A DNA stretch of 64,000 nt, from the NCBI GenBank assembly GCA_009602735.1, contig WELA01012483.1, positions 454,760 to 518,759 on the forward strand, in the 5' to 3' direction. Below the pieces are notes generated by a model that did no database searches, was not told where the DNA came from, and saw only the letters and a list, made by a program, of their open reading frames with translations. Position numbers and translations under genes: made by a program. Shown one piece after another: positions 62,114 through 64,000 of the stretch. The stretch comes from Mesotaenium endlicherianum. Its lineage: Eukaryota > Streptophyta > Zygnematophyceae > Zygnematales > Mesotaeniaceae. Within the stretch, counting starts at the first letter, position 1; each line of letters opens with the position of its first letter.

Positions 62114-63821
62114 ATGAAACTCGCGTTCATCACGGTGTTTTGTGCCATCTGCATTTTAAGAGCAGGCCCTCTAGAAGGCCGCGGGAGCTACTTAAGTGCC
62201 CTTCCTGACGAACCACAAACACAAGGAGGTTCAGTTGAACCAATCAGCCCACACTTCTTGCGAACAACGACTCTTGTACAACGCCTTCCTGCATGGATCT
62301 GGGGATTTTCGGCCATAGCTTCGAGTGAAGAAGTTAGCCCATCTCGTCTCAAGAACTATGCTCTCGATGATGGCGCTGGTATGAGCAGGAGAATAGAGCT
62401 TGAGGAGTGGGATACTCATAAGGAAGTTGCTGCTGGGGATCCCTGTCAACAGATTTTGACGGACTGGAACTGCTACAGTTCAAGGTTTGCAGGCGGTTTT
62501 CTTATTGAGTTGTTCAGACCGGCATCTTCTGGGTACACTGCATCATCATTGGCAGCAGAAACTTGCAAGAGCTATCTCCTGCTACCCGCGGAAAACACAT
62601 GGCCTTACCAGCTACGGGCCGTGATCTACTTCCTAGGGCTTCTATATTGCTTCATAGGTTTGGCAGCCATAACGACATGCTTCATGACTGCAATGGAGAC
62701 AATTGTACGGCAGACACGCACTGTGAAGCGCTGGTAATTTGCCCAATGCCACATGATTGCTCTTAGGAAGCCAAGAGTCAGATCACCATCTATGAGGTAG
62801 ACACGGCTGTTTGATCTCTCTGTTTGTGTGGAGAAGTGCAAGAAGCAGCAGAAAGGCCTGGCTCACTATTGTTGCATTGAATGGGGCAGTTAAGTGAAGT
62901 ATAAATACTTCCAAGTGACGTGCCCTGGATAGTCAGCAACCTCCAGTACAGGACGTAGCCTCCTTCAGACTAACTGTTTCCCATGATCCTTCCACCCCTG
63001 GAACCTGAGACCTACTCTGTAGTTGTCCACTTTCGGAATTCATGAAAGATCTTCCAAAGTGGGTGGCACACTGTGGGCGCAAATGTATGTGCAAGAAGAA
63101 TGCATCCTCTATTACGAGGCCGTGATGGATAAGCTCCCCAGCTGGTCTTCCCAGACTTGATTAAAACAAGAGGCAGGCTGGCCTGACACAGTTACAGATT
63201 TGAGTTTGAACCTTATTAAGTTGGTTAACCACCGTAGCATCTTGTGACCCATCAGATATACCCCTGAATTGACCAAAATGGAGCGTTGGGTCTATGTGAA
63301 AACACATCCTGCTGTTGCTGCTGAGGAGAGCAGGAATGCAGCTCTTCAGCGACACATGGAATGCGAGGAGAAGGTGTGGAATGCCACCATTGCGGACATC
63401 ACCCTGCTGGCATTGGGCACATGTGCCCCCCAAATATCGCTGGCGCTCATAGATGCCGTGCAGCAGCTTGGCCGCGGTGCGGGAAGCGGAGGTGGGCTCC
63501 CTCCCTCCTCTGCTTGCTTGCTTGCTGGCTGCCTGGCGCATCTTGTCGTTGTTTCTTGTGAGGCCAACCAAATGGCCCTCATTGTTGACCTAGGGAAGAA
63601 AAGGGAAGATTGCCCTCAAGTTTCTTCAAGCTATGTGGTGGGCAGGCCTGGGAGCAGGCACCATAGTGGGCGGGGCAGCATTCAACTTGTTCCCCATCCT
63701 GGCAGTGTGTGTGCTGGTGCCCAAGCGCGGGGCTGTGAAGCGCATTGACAATTATGGCGTGTTTGTGGTCGAGCTGCTGTGGTCCTTGTGGGCGTACGTG
63801 TGGCTTCTTCTGGTCCTGCAG
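62114..63821 (+). CDS. MHX: MHX-like Mg2+/H+ (cation/proton) exchanger, 5' exons, runs off the window
   Basis: MHX proteins are plant members of the Na+/Ca2+-exchanger superfamily that move Mg2+ and Zn2+ against protons across the vacuolar membrane (family knowledge). Exon 1 starts at ATG 62114 with a signal-peptide-like stretch (MKLAFITVFCAICILRAG), a soluble segment, then CKSYLLLP and a membrane helix (VIYFLGLLYCFIGLAAITTCF). Exon 2 (about 63284-63491) carries the alpha-1 repeat (KVWNATIADITLLALGT, PQISLALIDAV). Exon 3 (63646-63821) has GAGTIVGGAAFNLFPI, VCVLVPK and the helix VVELLWSLWAYVWLLLVL. The donor at 63492 and acceptor at 63645 join in phase with GT...AG, and a donor follows at 63822. 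The exon 1 end is less sure: GTGAAG at 62723 joins in phase to 63284. The N-terminus looks longer than in land-plant MHX. The rest lies beyond 64000. Confidence 0.85.
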
Positions 63822-64000
63822 GTAGCCACCTCAACTTCGTTCCTCCCTCCTAGCAGCTCAAGACATAGAGGCATAAATTCTGTCGGAGGAATAGAAGAAG
63901 CTTTACAAGTGAGTATCTGTGTGTTGCAAGTGTGTGTGTTGGAGAGGAAGTGCAGTGCAAGTCTAGACCCGTGTGTGGACTGATTGGAAGGGAGGGGGGG

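Noticed and set aside
1-64000. CRISPR array, operon or bacterial promoter structures
   Set aside because: None seen. Introns, nested LTR elements and a plant-type gene indicate a eukaryotic nuclear genome.

Overview
The window looks like a transposon-dense stretch of a green-lineage nuclear genome. The only host gene I can name is at the right edge: an intron-containing, plant-type MHX (Mg2+/H+ exchanger of the NCX superfamily). Nearly everything else is LTR-type retrotransposon DNA of the Ty3/gypsy kind, nested several layers deep. A gypsy family carrying a DNMT3-like cytosine methyltransferase points to a streptophyte (charophyte) alga such as Klebsormidium, because retrotransposon-borne methyltransferases have been reported from charophytes and dinoflagellates (from memory, not checked). 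The species is an inference.

Layout. 1-12618 is a decayed plus-strand copy (A) of the methyltransferase family. It is broken by element D (1404-6119, target duplication GGCAT) and by chromovirus copy 1 (6305-11383, target duplication AGGCT). 12619-25474 is the best methyltransferase element (copy B, minus strand, 12.9 kb), inserted into the reverse transcriptase of copy A with a 4-bp duplication TCGC/TTGC. 25493-30813 is a third, inverted and decayed copy (C), interrupted by a solo LTR of family E (26359-27277). 30814-33524 holds gag-like remnants and a cluster of palindromes. 33525-36430 is a truncated family E element on the minus strand. 36431-40200 is mostly unassigned DNA. 40201-58655 is a decayed relative of the methyltransferase family (family 3: no methyltransferase, but the same C-terminal PHD finger). 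It is interrupted by an apparently intact chromovirus (copy 2, 42350-48492, target duplication AGCTC), a recombinant chromovirus (copy 3, 49575-55612) and a solo LTR (57387-58160, target duplication TTAAG). 58656-62113 is intergenic DNA with a diverged tandem duplication. 62114 to the end is MHX.

The main result concerns copy B. Its polyprotein carries gag, zinc knuckles, an aspartic protease, a DNMT3-like methyltransferase, RT, RNase H, a DDE integrase and a C-terminal PHD finger. Its ends are not ordinary LTRs. In element orientation the order is A1 (1000 bp), ORFs, polypurine tract, B1 (135 bp), A2 (1000 bp), B2 (135 bp). The insertion is bounded exactly by the start of A1 and the end of B2, because the interrupted host reading frame rejoins across it. 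This split-repeat order is known from tyrosine-recombinase PAT/DIRS elements, yet this element encodes a DDE integrase. The 3' end of family 3 repeats the same plan (polypurine tract, X1 345 bp, Y about 1265 bp, X2 345 bp) with the same final 8 bases. I read this as a conserved non-canonical terminal structure, perhaps from integrating a permuted two-LTR form.

Other points: LTR family E carries an antisense tRNA-like sequence with Pol III boxes and a palindromic TATA box; chromovirus copies 1 and 3 share two gag lesions, which suggests trans-mobilisation or recombination; and copies A and C form a large, imperfect inverted repeat.
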